A stretch of DNA of 5,190 nt, taken from NCBI GenBank assembly GCA_024644505.1, contig JAHEHQ010000211.1:1-5190 (forward strand). The letters run 5' to 3'. The translations under genes and the position numbers were made by a program. Under the pieces are notes generated by a model. That model made no database searches. It worked only from the letters and a program-made list of their open reading frames with translations, and was not told where the DNA came from. Below are positions 1-5,190 of this stretch, in pieces. The stretch comes from Gammaproteobacteria bacterium. GTDB lineage: Bacteria > Pseudomonadota > Gammaproteobacteria > Chromatiales > Chromatiaceae. Each line of letters begins with the position of its first letter. The stretch's first letter is position 1.

Positions 1-171
1 GTAAATTAGGGCCCACTGATGCTTCGGGCAGTCCCGTTGCGAGCAGGCGCCGCAGCCGGGTTGATAGCCCCCGGCCTTGTCGGGATCCCGTTTTCCCAGC
101 CAGAGCTGAAAAAGCGCCCAGCCGCCGCACAGCAGGGCCAGGCCGATCAGCACAAGCAGGTAAGTCAGCAT
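1..171 (-). CDS. Membrane-anchored Cys-rich protein in the rnfB slot (N-terminal part only)
   Basis: The frame opens with ATG at 171 and stays open to the left edge, giving 57 visible residues; the C-terminus is missing. Residues about 2-25 form one hydrophobic membrane segment. A charged stretch (GKRDPDK) follows, then a cysteine cluster GCGACSQRDC with Cys40, Cys43 and Cys48. It starts 11 bases after the rnfA stop, so it is very likely the next gene of the operon, although the ribosome site is weak. In the rnfCDGEAB arrangement rnfB belongs here. RnfB also begins with one membrane helix and a Cys-x2-Cys-x4-Cys motif. However, the usual glycine after the second cysteine is serine here, and the linker from helix to motif is shorter. 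Alternatives are a strongly divergent RnfB, or a small cysteine-rich membrane protein of the kind that helps mature related complexes (compare NqrM of the Na+-NQR). The family is not certain; that it is a gene is likely. Confidence 0.7.
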   Translation of the reverse strand, partial: MLTYLLVLIGLALLCGGWALFQLWLGKRDPDKAGGYQPGCGACSQRDCPKHQWALIY

Positions 172-182
172 AACAATGCCCG

Positions 183-761
183 TCAGGTAGAACTGAACAG
201 GCCGGCAAACCCCATGAAGGCCATGGAGAGAATGCCGGCGATGATGAGGTTCAACGCCGTGCCCTGCATCAGTGCCGGCACATCGGAAAGCTCGGTCTCC
301 TCGCGCAGGCCTGCCATCAGCACCATGGCAAGGGTGAAACCAGCCCCTGCGCCCAGGGCGAAGATCAACCCCTCCACCAGATTATAGCCCCGGTTGGTGG
401 CAAAGATGGCCAGGCCCAGGATGGCGCAGTTGGTGGTGATCAGCGGCAGGAAGATGCCCAGGGCCTTGAAAAGGGCGGGGCTGAGCTTTTTGATGGCCAT
501 CTCGATGAATTGCACGGTGCTGGCGATCACCACGATGAAACAGATCAGGCGCAGATAGGGGGCGTGTATCAGGATGTAGGTGTTGAGAAACCAGGCGCAC
601 AGCGCGGTAACGATCAGCACGAAGGTGGTGGCGAGCCCCAGCCGGAACGAGGTCTCCAGCCGCCCCGACACACCCAGAAAGGGGCAGAGCCCGAGAAAAT
701 AGGCCAGGACGAAGTTGTTGATCAGCAGGGCGCTGACGAAGATCCAGACCAGCTCGTTCAC
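183..761 (-). CDS. rnfA: Electron transport complex Rnf subunit A
   Basis: RnfA is an integral membrane subunit of the Rnf ferredoxin:NAD+ oxidoreductase, homologous to NqrE of the Na+-NQR. The 192-residue product has the usual family length and about six hydrophobic helices. The family signature NNFVLAYFLGLCPFLGVS lies at residues 15-32, and TTNCAILGLAIF at 109-120. Cys26 and Cys112 correspond to the cysteines that, with a matching pair in RnfE, hold the intramembrane Fe-S centre in characterised Rnf/NQR complexes. The start is GTG at 761, overlapping the rnfE stop as GTGA and preceded by a good ribosome site; no ATG alternative fits the family N-terminus. It ends at TGA 183-185. No damage or unusual residue is seen. 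Confidence 0.97.
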   Translation of the reverse strand: MNELVWIFVSALLINNFVLAYFLGLCPFLGVSGRLETSFRLGLATTFVLIVTALCAWFLNTYILIHAPYLRLICFIVVIASTVQFIEMAIKKLSPALFKALGIFLPLITTNCAILGLAIFATNRGYNLVEGLIFALGAGAGFTLAMVLMAGLREETELSDVPALMQGTALNLIIAGILSMAFMGFAGLFSST

Positions 762-1411
762 AGGGATTCCCTCTCGGCCTGGGCCACCTGCTCAAGAAAG
801 GCCTTCTTGCGCGCCGCCACCCAGTTGAAGAACAGCAGGATGAGTCCCAGGGTAATGAAACCCCCAGGCGGCAGGATCATGATCACCCAGGGTTCGAATG
901 TCTCGCCGAACAGGGGGATGTTGAACAGGGAGCCGTTGCCCAGGATCTCGCGTATGCTCCCCAGGGAGAACAGCGCCAGCACGAAGCCCAGGGACATGCC
1001 CGCGGCGTCCATCACCGCGAAGCGGATTCCGTGGCGGGAGGCGAATGCCTCCTGGCGGCCCAGGATCATGCAGTTGGCGACGATCAGCGGGATGAAGGCG
1101 CCGAGTTCCTTGTGCACCCCGGGCAGCATGGCCAGCAGGCTGTAGTCGGCCACCGTGACGAAGGTGGCGATGATGATGATGTACAGCGAGATGCGCACCT
1201 GCTTCGGGATCCACTGTTTCAATGCGGCCACCAGAAAACTGGAGCCCATGAGCACGAACAGGGTCGCACCGCCCATCACCAGGGCGTTGACGGCCGAATT
1301 GGTCACCGCGAGCATCGGGCACATGCCAAGCACCTGGACGAACACCGGGTTGTCCCGCCAGATGCCCTTCACGAACTCCTGATAGGTGTCCAGGTTCTTA
1401 TCCATATCCAT
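758..1411 (-). CDS. rnfE: Electron transport complex Rnf subunit E
   Basis: RnfE is the second integral membrane subunit of this pair, homologous to NqrD and to RnfA, with opposite membrane topology in known complexes. The 217-residue product has the family N-terminus (EFVKGIWRDNPVFVQVLGMCP, residues 12-32) and the signature NCMILGRQEAFAS at 113-125. Cys31 and Cys114 are the expected ligands of the Fe-S centre shared with RnfA. A glycine- and proline-rich loop (ILPPGGFITLG, residues 179-189) precedes the last helix, and the tail is charged and probably cytoplasmic. ATG at 1411 is chosen because GAGG lies eight bases upstream; a second ATG two codons in (1405) is possible. The 27-base gap after rnfG is the widest between Rnf genes here. 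The stop overlaps the rnfA start. Confidence 0.97.
   Translation of the reverse strand: MDMDKNLDTYQEFVKGIWRDNPVFVQVLGMCPMLAVTNSAVNALVMGGATLFVLMGSSFLVAALKQWIPKQVRISLYIIIIATFVTVADYSLLAMLPGVHKELGAFIPLIVANCMILGRQEAFASRHGIRFAVMDAAGMSLGFVLALFSLGSIREILGNGSLFNIPLFGETFEPWVIMILPPGGFITLGLILLFFNWVAARKKAFLEQVAQAERESL
769..773 (-). promoter_or_regulatory. Ribosome binding site of rnfA
   Basis: GAGGG on the minus strand lies seven bases before the GTG start of rnfA, inside the last codons of rnfE. It supports the GTG start and the GTGA stop/start overlap, which is an arrangement typical of translational coupling. Confidence 0.7.
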
Positions 1412-1419
1412 GTTGTGCG

Positions 1420-1423
1420 CCTC
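1420..1423 (-). promoter_or_regulatory. Ribosome binding site of rnfE
   Basis: GAGG on the minus strand sits eight bases before ATG 1411, within the 27-base rnfG-rnfE gap. It decides in favour of the first of two close in-frame ATG codons (1411 rather than 1405). Confidence 0.65.
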
Positions 1424-1438
1424 GACTGTACATGGTGT

Positions 1439-2128
1439 TCAACCCGAGCCCGGGCCGGCTTCCGGAGATTCCGCGGGATCGGGTAACGACGGTTCCTGGC
1501 CGGGGGCGGGCAGCTTGCCCCGCCACCGCGCCTGACCCTCGTTGATGATTCTCACCACGGCCTTGGAGGAGATGGTGGCGCCGGTAATGGCATCCACCTC
1601 GTTGGGGGCGCTCCGGGTGCCTTTCTTGACCGTCACGATGTCCGGGTCCGGGATCAGGGCGGAGAAATTGGCAACGAACACGGCATCCTTGTATATCTTG
1701 TCACCGAGCCCCGGGGTCTCCCGGCTGTCCAGGATCTCCATGCCCACGATCCTGCCTTCCCGGGGCAGCCAGCCGTAGAGCAGGGCGATGGTGTCCTGGA
1801 AACCGGGGCCGTCAGAGGGGATGGCGTAGCCGATGAATCGCCCCCCGTTGTCGTAACCGCCGTAGAGGGTCAGATCCTCGATCGGCACGTCCACCGGTTT
1901 CAGGCTCCCGTCCACGAACCCCAGCTGCTGCATTCGACTCACGCCGGGAAGTACCTTGAACACCGCCTCGCGCAGCTGCCGGGCCTTGTTGGCGGTGATG
2001 GTGGGCAGGGTGGCTTCGTAGATGCCGATGATGGCGATCCCGGATATCAGTCCGGCCAGGGCAACGGAAAGCGCCAGCCGGGTGCTGCTGGGTTGGTTAG
2101 CGGTGGGCAGCTCTACCCGTTGGTTCAT
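1439..2128 (-). CDS. rnfG: Electron transport complex Rnf subunit G, covalent-FMN protein
   Basis: RnfG is a membrane-anchored flavoprotein, homologous to NqrC, with its FMN domain outside the cytoplasmic membrane; it relays electrons between the intramembrane Fe-S centre and RnfD. The 229-residue product has one hydrophobic anchor at about residues 17-37. The FMN-binding domain follows, with GYAIPSDGPGF at 100-110, the conserved ETPGLGDKI at 137-145 and the flavinylation motif ITGATISS at 181-188. Thr185 is the expected site of phosphoester-linked FMN, which ApbE attaches; no apbE is in the window. The tail (about residues 207-229) is rich in Pro, Gly and acidic residues and looks disordered. 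ATG at 2128 overlaps the rnfD stop as ATGA. The family call is secure. Confidence 0.96.
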   Translation of the reverse strand: MNQRVELPTANQPSSTRLALSVALAGLISGIAIIGIYEATLPTITANKARQLREAVFKVLPGVSRMQQLGFVDGSLKPVDVPIEDLTLYGGYDNGGRFIGYAIPSDGPGFQDTIALLYGWLPREGRIVGMEILDSRETPGLGDKIYKDAVFVANFSALIPDPDIVTVKKGTRSAPNEVDAITGATISSKAVVRIINEGQARWRGKLPAPGQEPSLPDPAESPEAGPGSG

Positions 2129-3144
2129 CCCGGTCCCGCCTTGCGCCCGAACACCCGGGGTTGGGTGTATCGGTCTATCAGGGGGGTAGCCGCGTTCATC
2201 AGCAGGATCGCGTACATCACCCCTTCGGGAAGACCTCCGAAGTTCCGGATCAGCACCACCAGCAGGCCGATCCCGATGCCGAAGATCCAGGCCCCCCTGG
2301 GGCTCAGGGGTGAGGTGACCGGGTCGGTGGCCATGTAGATGGCGCCGAAAAGCAGGCTGCCGGAGAACAGGGTGAAGAGGGGACCGGGATAACGGGCCGG
2401 GTCCACCAGATGCAGGAGCCCGGAGAACAGGGCCGCGGAGGCGAAAATCGCCGCCGGGATGCGCCAGTCAAAATCCCTGCGCAGCAAAAGAAACAGGCCG
2501 CCCAGCAGCACAAGAAAACCGCTGGTCTCCCCCAGGCTGCCACCGGTATTGCCGATCATCAGCCGCATGAGCCCGGTTGACTGCTGCTCGAACTTCATCA
2601 ACCCGAGAGGGGTGGCCGACGAGACCGCGTCATATACCGGGCTCTGAAAGGGCAGGGCGAACAGGCTGCCCTGAATCTCGAACAGTTGCCCGGGGCCGCC
2701 TGCCGGACTCCAGGTCGTCATGGCGATGGGAAAGGTGCCCAGCAGAAAGGCCCGGCCCACCAGCGCCGGATTGAACAGGTTGTTGCCGAGACCGCCCCAG
2801 ATGATCTTGCCCAGTCCTATGGCGGCCGCGCCGCCGAGAAACGCCATCCACAGCGGCAGTCCCGGGGGCAATGTGAGACCCAGCAACAGCCCTGTCAGCA
2901 GACCGCTTTGGTCCCGGATCACATCCCTCCTCCTGGGCTCCGGAGTGAATACCCACTCCGTCATCAGGGCCCCGGCTATCGTGGCTGAGAGTAACAGCAG
3001 GGCACCGATGCCGAAAAACCAGGTTGCTGCAAGGACCAACGGGAGCAGGGACAGCCAGACGTCCCGCATGGCGTGGGGGGTGGTCAGCCCCTGGCGCAGC
3101 ACCGGGGTGGTCTGAATCAGAAGATCGGGGTCTTTCCGGCTCAT
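2125..3144 (-). CDS. rnfD: Electron transport complex Rnf subunit D, covalent-FMN membrane protein
   Basis: RnfD is a polytopic membrane subunit, homologous to NqrB, and is thought to form the ion path of the complex. The 339-residue product shows many hydrophobic helices, the conserved GGLGNNLFNPALVGRAFLL at residues 117-135, GNTGGSLGETS at 198-208 and MATDPVTSPLSPRG at 271-284. The flavinylation site is VSSATPL at 174-180, making Thr178 the likely FMN-Thr. The second position of this motif is Ser, where the S/T-G-A-T consensus has Gly. An open frame extends further upstream, but the start is placed at ATG 3144: it overlaps the rnfC stop (ATGA), has AGGGAG four bases upstream, and gives the expected N-terminus (SRKDPDLLIQTTPVLRQG). 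The extension upstream would only be rnfC read in another frame. Confidence 0.96.
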   Translation of the reverse strand: MSRKDPDLLIQTTPVLRQGLTTPHAMRDVWLSLLPLVLAATWFFGIGALLLLSATIAGALMTEWVFTPEPRRRDVIRDQSGLLTGLLLGLTLPPGLPLWMAFLGGAAAIGLGKIIWGGLGNNLFNPALVGRAFLLGTFPIAMTTWSPAGGPGQLFEIQGSLFALPFQSPVYDAVSSATPLGLMKFEQQSTGLMRLMIGNTGGSLGETSGFLVLLGGLFLLLRRDFDWRIPAAIFASAALFSGLLHLVDPARYPGPLFTLFSGSLLFGAIYMATDPVTSPLSPRGAWIFGIGIGLLVVLIRNFGGLPEGVMYAILLMNAATPLIDRYTQPRVFGRKAGPG

Positions 3145-4496
3145 TCGGCTCCCTGGTCGCGGGGTTCGTGGGCCAGATTGTCTTTCGCCGCACGGATCAG
3201 CTGCACGATGGGTATGCCGGAGGGACAGGCAAAGGTGCAGGAGCCGCACTCCACGCAATCGGTCACCCGGTACGCCTTCATCTCGGTGAACATCCTCGCC
3301 CGTGCGAGCCGGGCCAGCCGCGACGGGTTGAGGAAGTAGGGGCAGGCCTCGAGGCAGCGGCCGCACCGGATACAGGGGTACTCCCGGGGACGGGCTGTTT
3401 CGCTGTCAGTGAACGCGAGGATACCGGAGGTGCCCTTCATCACCGGCACGTCCAGGCTGGCGATCGGTGAACCCATCATGGGCCCGCCCATGACCACCTC
3501 CCGGGTCTCCGGCCGCAGGCCGCCGCAGAATCGCAGCACTTCCCGCACCGGGGTCCCCAGGGGAACGATCAGGTTTGCGGGATAGGCGGCGCCCGGTCCT
3601 GATACCGTCACCACCCGCTCTATGAGCGGCATGCGGCTTTCGAACCAGTCGGCAATGGCCACCACCGTCCCCACGTTGTTGACCGCCACCCCGATATCCC
3701 GGGGCAGCTGGCCGGCGGGCACCTCCTTTCCATACACCGCCTTGATCAGCATCTTTTCCGCGCCCTGGGGGTATTTCACCGGCAGGGAGATCACCCGTAT
3801 CGGCTGGTCCGGGCCCAGGTGGTCGTTGAGGATATCGATGGCCTCCTGCTTGTTGGCCTCCACGCCGATGGTGGCCCTTTTCGCACCCAGCTTCTCGAGC
3901 AGAATCCCGACACCCTGCAGGAGTGCGCCGGGACGCTCCATCATCAGACGATGGTCGTTGGTGAGATAGGGCTCGCACTCGGCGCCGTTGACCAGGAGTT
4001 CGGCGATCTGCTGGCCTTCCGGGATGGAGTACTTCACGTGCGCCGGAAAGGCGGCGCCCCCCATGCCCACGATCCCCGCCTGTTGCACCTGGTCGATGAA
4101 CTCAACCATGTCCAGGGATCGCCAGTCCAGCCCGGGGGAGGGTGCGAGCTGCTGGGTGGCGAAGGGATCCGCCTCGATCTCTATGGCCCGCGTGAACGTG
4201 CCGTCAATGTGACGCTGGGGGCCGATGCTCACTACCCGGCCCGTCACCGGGCTGTGCAGGCAGGTGGAGACGAAGGCACCGGGCTCGGCGATCAGCTGGC
4301 CCCGATGCAGCCGCTGGCCCACGTTGACCACGGGCTTTGCCGGTGCCCCGATATGTTGTCCCAGGGGCATCACGTAGCGCGACCCGAAGGGCACCCGCTG
4401 GATCGGGAGATCTGCGGTCTGCTCCTTGTGGCCTTCCGGATGGACCCCGTGGCGGAAGGAGCCTTTCAACAGTCTGATGGGGTTCATCGACCACAT
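3141..4496 (-). CDS. rnfC: Electron transport complex Rnf subunit C, NADH/FMN and Fe-S subunit
   Basis: RnfC is the peripheral cytoplasmic subunit where NAD(H) reacts, related to the Nqo1/NuoF-type subunit of complex I. The 451-residue product has the N-terminal motif FRHGVHPEGHK (14-24) and a biotinyl-like or barrel region (IGAPAKPVVNVGQRLHRGQ, 49-67). The glycine-rich nucleotide/FMN region GIVGMGGAAFPAHVK is at 141-155 and NGAECEPYLTNDHRLM at 170-185. Two 4Fe-4S motifs follow: CIRCGRCLEACP (Cys375, 378, 381, 385) and CVECGSCTFACP (Cys414, 417, 420, 424). It ends soon after the second motif, so it is the short form without the long Ala-rich tail of E. coli RsxC. The start is uncertain between ATG 4496 and ATG 4487 because neither has a strong ribosome site. 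The frame is open to 4910, but that part overlaps the upstream gene and lacks RnfC similarity. Confidence 0.95.
   Translation of the reverse strand: MWSMNPIRLLKGSFRHGVHPEGHKEQTADLPIQRVPFGSRYVMPLGQHIGAPAKPVVNVGQRLHRGQLIAEPGAFVSTCLHSPVTGRVVSIGPQRHIDGTFTRAIEIEADPFATQQLAPSPGLDWRSLDMVEFIDQVQQAGIVGMGGAAFPAHVKYSIPEGQQIAELLVNGAECEPYLTNDHRLMMERPGALLQGVGILLEKLGAKRATIGVEANKQEAIDILNDHLGPDQPIRVISLPVKYPQGAEKMLIKAVYGKEVPAGQLPRDIGVAVNNVGTVVAIADWFESRMPLIERVVTVSGPGAAYPANLIVPLGTPVREVLRFCGGLRPETREVVMGGPMMGSPIASLDVPVMKGTSGILAFTDSETARPREYPCIRCGRCLEACPYFLNPSRLARLARARMFTEMKAYRVTDCVECGSCTFACPSGIPIVQLIRAAKDNLAHEPRDQGAE
3149..3154 (-). promoter_or_regulatory. Ribosome binding site of rnfD
   Basis: AGGGAG on the minus strand lies four bases before ATG 3144, inside the last codons of rnfC. 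It supports this start over the longer upstream open frame, though the spacing is a little short. Confidence 0.55.
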
Positions 4497-4515
4497 AGGT
4501 TGCGCACCCGTTGTC

Positions 4516-5190
4516 TCATTTGTAACCCGCCAGCACCAGCAGCCGCTCCCGTATCTGCCCGGCGATTTCGCCCTGCAGTCCCTGTTGGAGTTCCTCCAGG
4601 CGCGCGGCGTGCTCTGCCTGCAGCCGGTCCAGCTCCGCCTGATGCTCGTCCGCCACCCGCTGCTCGGCTTCCCGGTTGACCCGCCCGGTAAAAGGGGTGA
4701 CATGCCCGGACAGTTCCTGCAGGGTTTGCCAGGCATGGGCCAGGGACTCACAGCATCTTGCCAGCGCCGGTGATATACGGGTGCTCTCCGACTCGCCCAC
4801 CTCCAGGGCCGGGGTCTTCCGCTCCCTTGCCCTGGCATCCAGGCCCAGCCATTGGTCGATGGCAAGCGGTTCGGCATCCTCCTCCGCGATCGGTGCGAAG
4901 TGGCCCGCAAAGCGTGTTTCGGTGCAGGCCCAGGCAGCAGGAGTCAGGGGGCGCCCCTGTTCGTCCAATGCCCAGTCCGCGCCTGGATCCGGATTGCCTT
5001 CCAGGGTAATGCGGCTGCCGAACACACCTTCACCCTCGGGGTCGTACCGGAAGAGGGGAAAGGCGCGGCAGCGAATCGCCAGGCGTGCCTGTTCCAGGGT
5101 GTGCCTGGACGGGTATCCGTGGCGTGACGGACTCGGTGTATGAATGCGAACCAGCGCGGGACCGGCAAAACCCAATGCCCCGTCCAGGGT
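4516..5190 (-). CDS. 2-oxoacid (pyruvate-type):ferredoxin oxidoreductase, C-terminal end, partial
   Basis: The frame is open through the right edge; 224 C-terminal residues are visible. Residues about 1-100 resemble the end of the thiamine-diphosphate domain of single-chain pyruvate:ferredoxin/flavodoxin oxidoreductases. An 'F-x-GPALVRIHTPSPSRHG' stretch takes the place of the family's 'YDGPSLIIAYSPCINHG', and 'ARLAIRCRAFPLFRYDPE' that of 'AVKSGYWPLYRYNP'. The family enzymes cleave a 2-oxoacid with CoA and pass the electrons to ferredoxin or flavodoxin, in the cytoplasm. Beyond this come a linker, a helical stretch (about 138-160) and a charged segment (about 171-215) rich in Glu, Gln, Arg and Leu that looks like a coiled coil. 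Standard family members end without this tail as far as I know. The TTG at 5175 is not a start; the similarity continues through it. It lies 19 bases before rnfC, so it is probably in the same transcript. The exact 2-oxoacid substrate cannot be judged. Confidence 0.8.
   Translation of the reverse strand, partial: TLDGALGFAGPALVRIHTPSPSRHGYPSRHTLEQARLAIRCRAFPLFRYDPEGEGVFGSRITLEGNPDPGADWALDEQGRPLTPAAWACTETRFAGHFAPIAEEDAEPLAIDQWLGLDARARERKTPALEVGESESTRISPALARCCESLAHAWQTLQELSGHVTPFTGRVNREAEQRVADEHQAELDRLQAEHAARLEELQQGLQGEIAGQIRERLLVLAGYK

Noticed and set aside
510..1145. Long plus-strand open frame of 211 codons opposite rnfA and rnfE
   Set aside because: It is antisense to two well-conserved membrane genes, with low-complexity His/Gln/Gly/Asp-rich translation typical of a reverse-strand shadow.
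1166..1182. Short GAT repeat
   Set aside because: It simply encodes a run of isoleucines in a membrane helix of RnfE (residues 78-81) and is too short to be a meaningful repeat.
1443..1458. GC-rich palindrome-like stretch near the end of rnfG, considered as a terminator
   Set aside because: It lies within the rnfG coding sequence, has no following T-run on the minus strand, and rnfE follows closely.
3145..3366. Open frame extending rnfD upstream of 3144
   Set aside because: It lies inside rnfC, covering its two 4Fe-4S motif codons in another frame. The ATGA junction and ribosome site support 3144.
3819..4679. Plus-strand open frame of 286 codons opposite rnfC and the oxidoreductase end
   Set aside because: It crosses the boundary between two confident minus-strand genes, with no recognisable domain and shadow-like composition.
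4497..4910. Open frame extending rnfC more than 130 codons upstream
   Set aside because: It overlaps the oxidoreductase C-terminus in another frame, its composition is that of a shadow frame in GC-rich DNA, and RnfC similarity starts only after about position 4496.

Overview
The window holds most of an Rnf (Rhodobacter nitrogen fixation type) electron-transport operon, read entirely on the minus strand. All coding sequence lies on that strand, is GC-rich and is packed with almost no intergenic space. The protein sequences look proteobacterial. My best guess is a gammaproteobacterium of the purple-sulfur or sulfur-oxidising kind, but this is inference: no marker gene for taxonomy is present.

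In transcription order (right to left) the layout is as follows. First comes the 3' end of a large 2-oxoacid (pyruvate-type):ferredoxin oxidoreductase, running off the right edge, whose C-terminus carries a charged coiled-coil tail. After a 19-base gap come rnfC, rnfD, rnfG, rnfE and rnfA. Last is the start of a small membrane-anchored cysteine-rich protein that runs off the left edge. rnfC/rnfD and rnfD/rnfG overlap by ATGA and rnfE/rnfA by GTGA, so translation is probably coupled. The gaps are only 27 bases (rnfG/rnfE) and 11 bases (rnfA/last gene). There is no room for an internal terminator or a conventional promoter, so the whole set is probably one transcript started beyond the right edge.

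The genes make functional sense together. A 2-oxoacid:ferredoxin oxidoreductase exchanges electrons with ferredoxin or flavodoxin. Rnf exchanges electrons between ferredoxin and NAD(H) while moving Na+ or H+ across the membrane. RnfC carries the NADH/FMN module and two 4Fe-4S motifs. RnfD and RnfG each carry the threonine motif for covalent FMN. RnfE and RnfA carry the paired membrane cysteines of the intramembrane Fe-S centre. The direction (making ferredoxin for carboxylation or nitrogen fixation, or burning it to charge the membrane) cannot be told from the sequence.

The order C-D-G-E-A is that of the rnfCDGEAB type of cluster, not the E. coli-type rnfABCDGE. The slot where rnfB would be expected holds the unusual small cysteine-rich reading frame. 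It shares the Cys-x2-Cys-x4-Cys spacing of the first RnfB cluster motif but otherwise does not look like a normal RnfB. This gene, and the coupling of the oxidoreductase to Rnf, are the points most worth following up.
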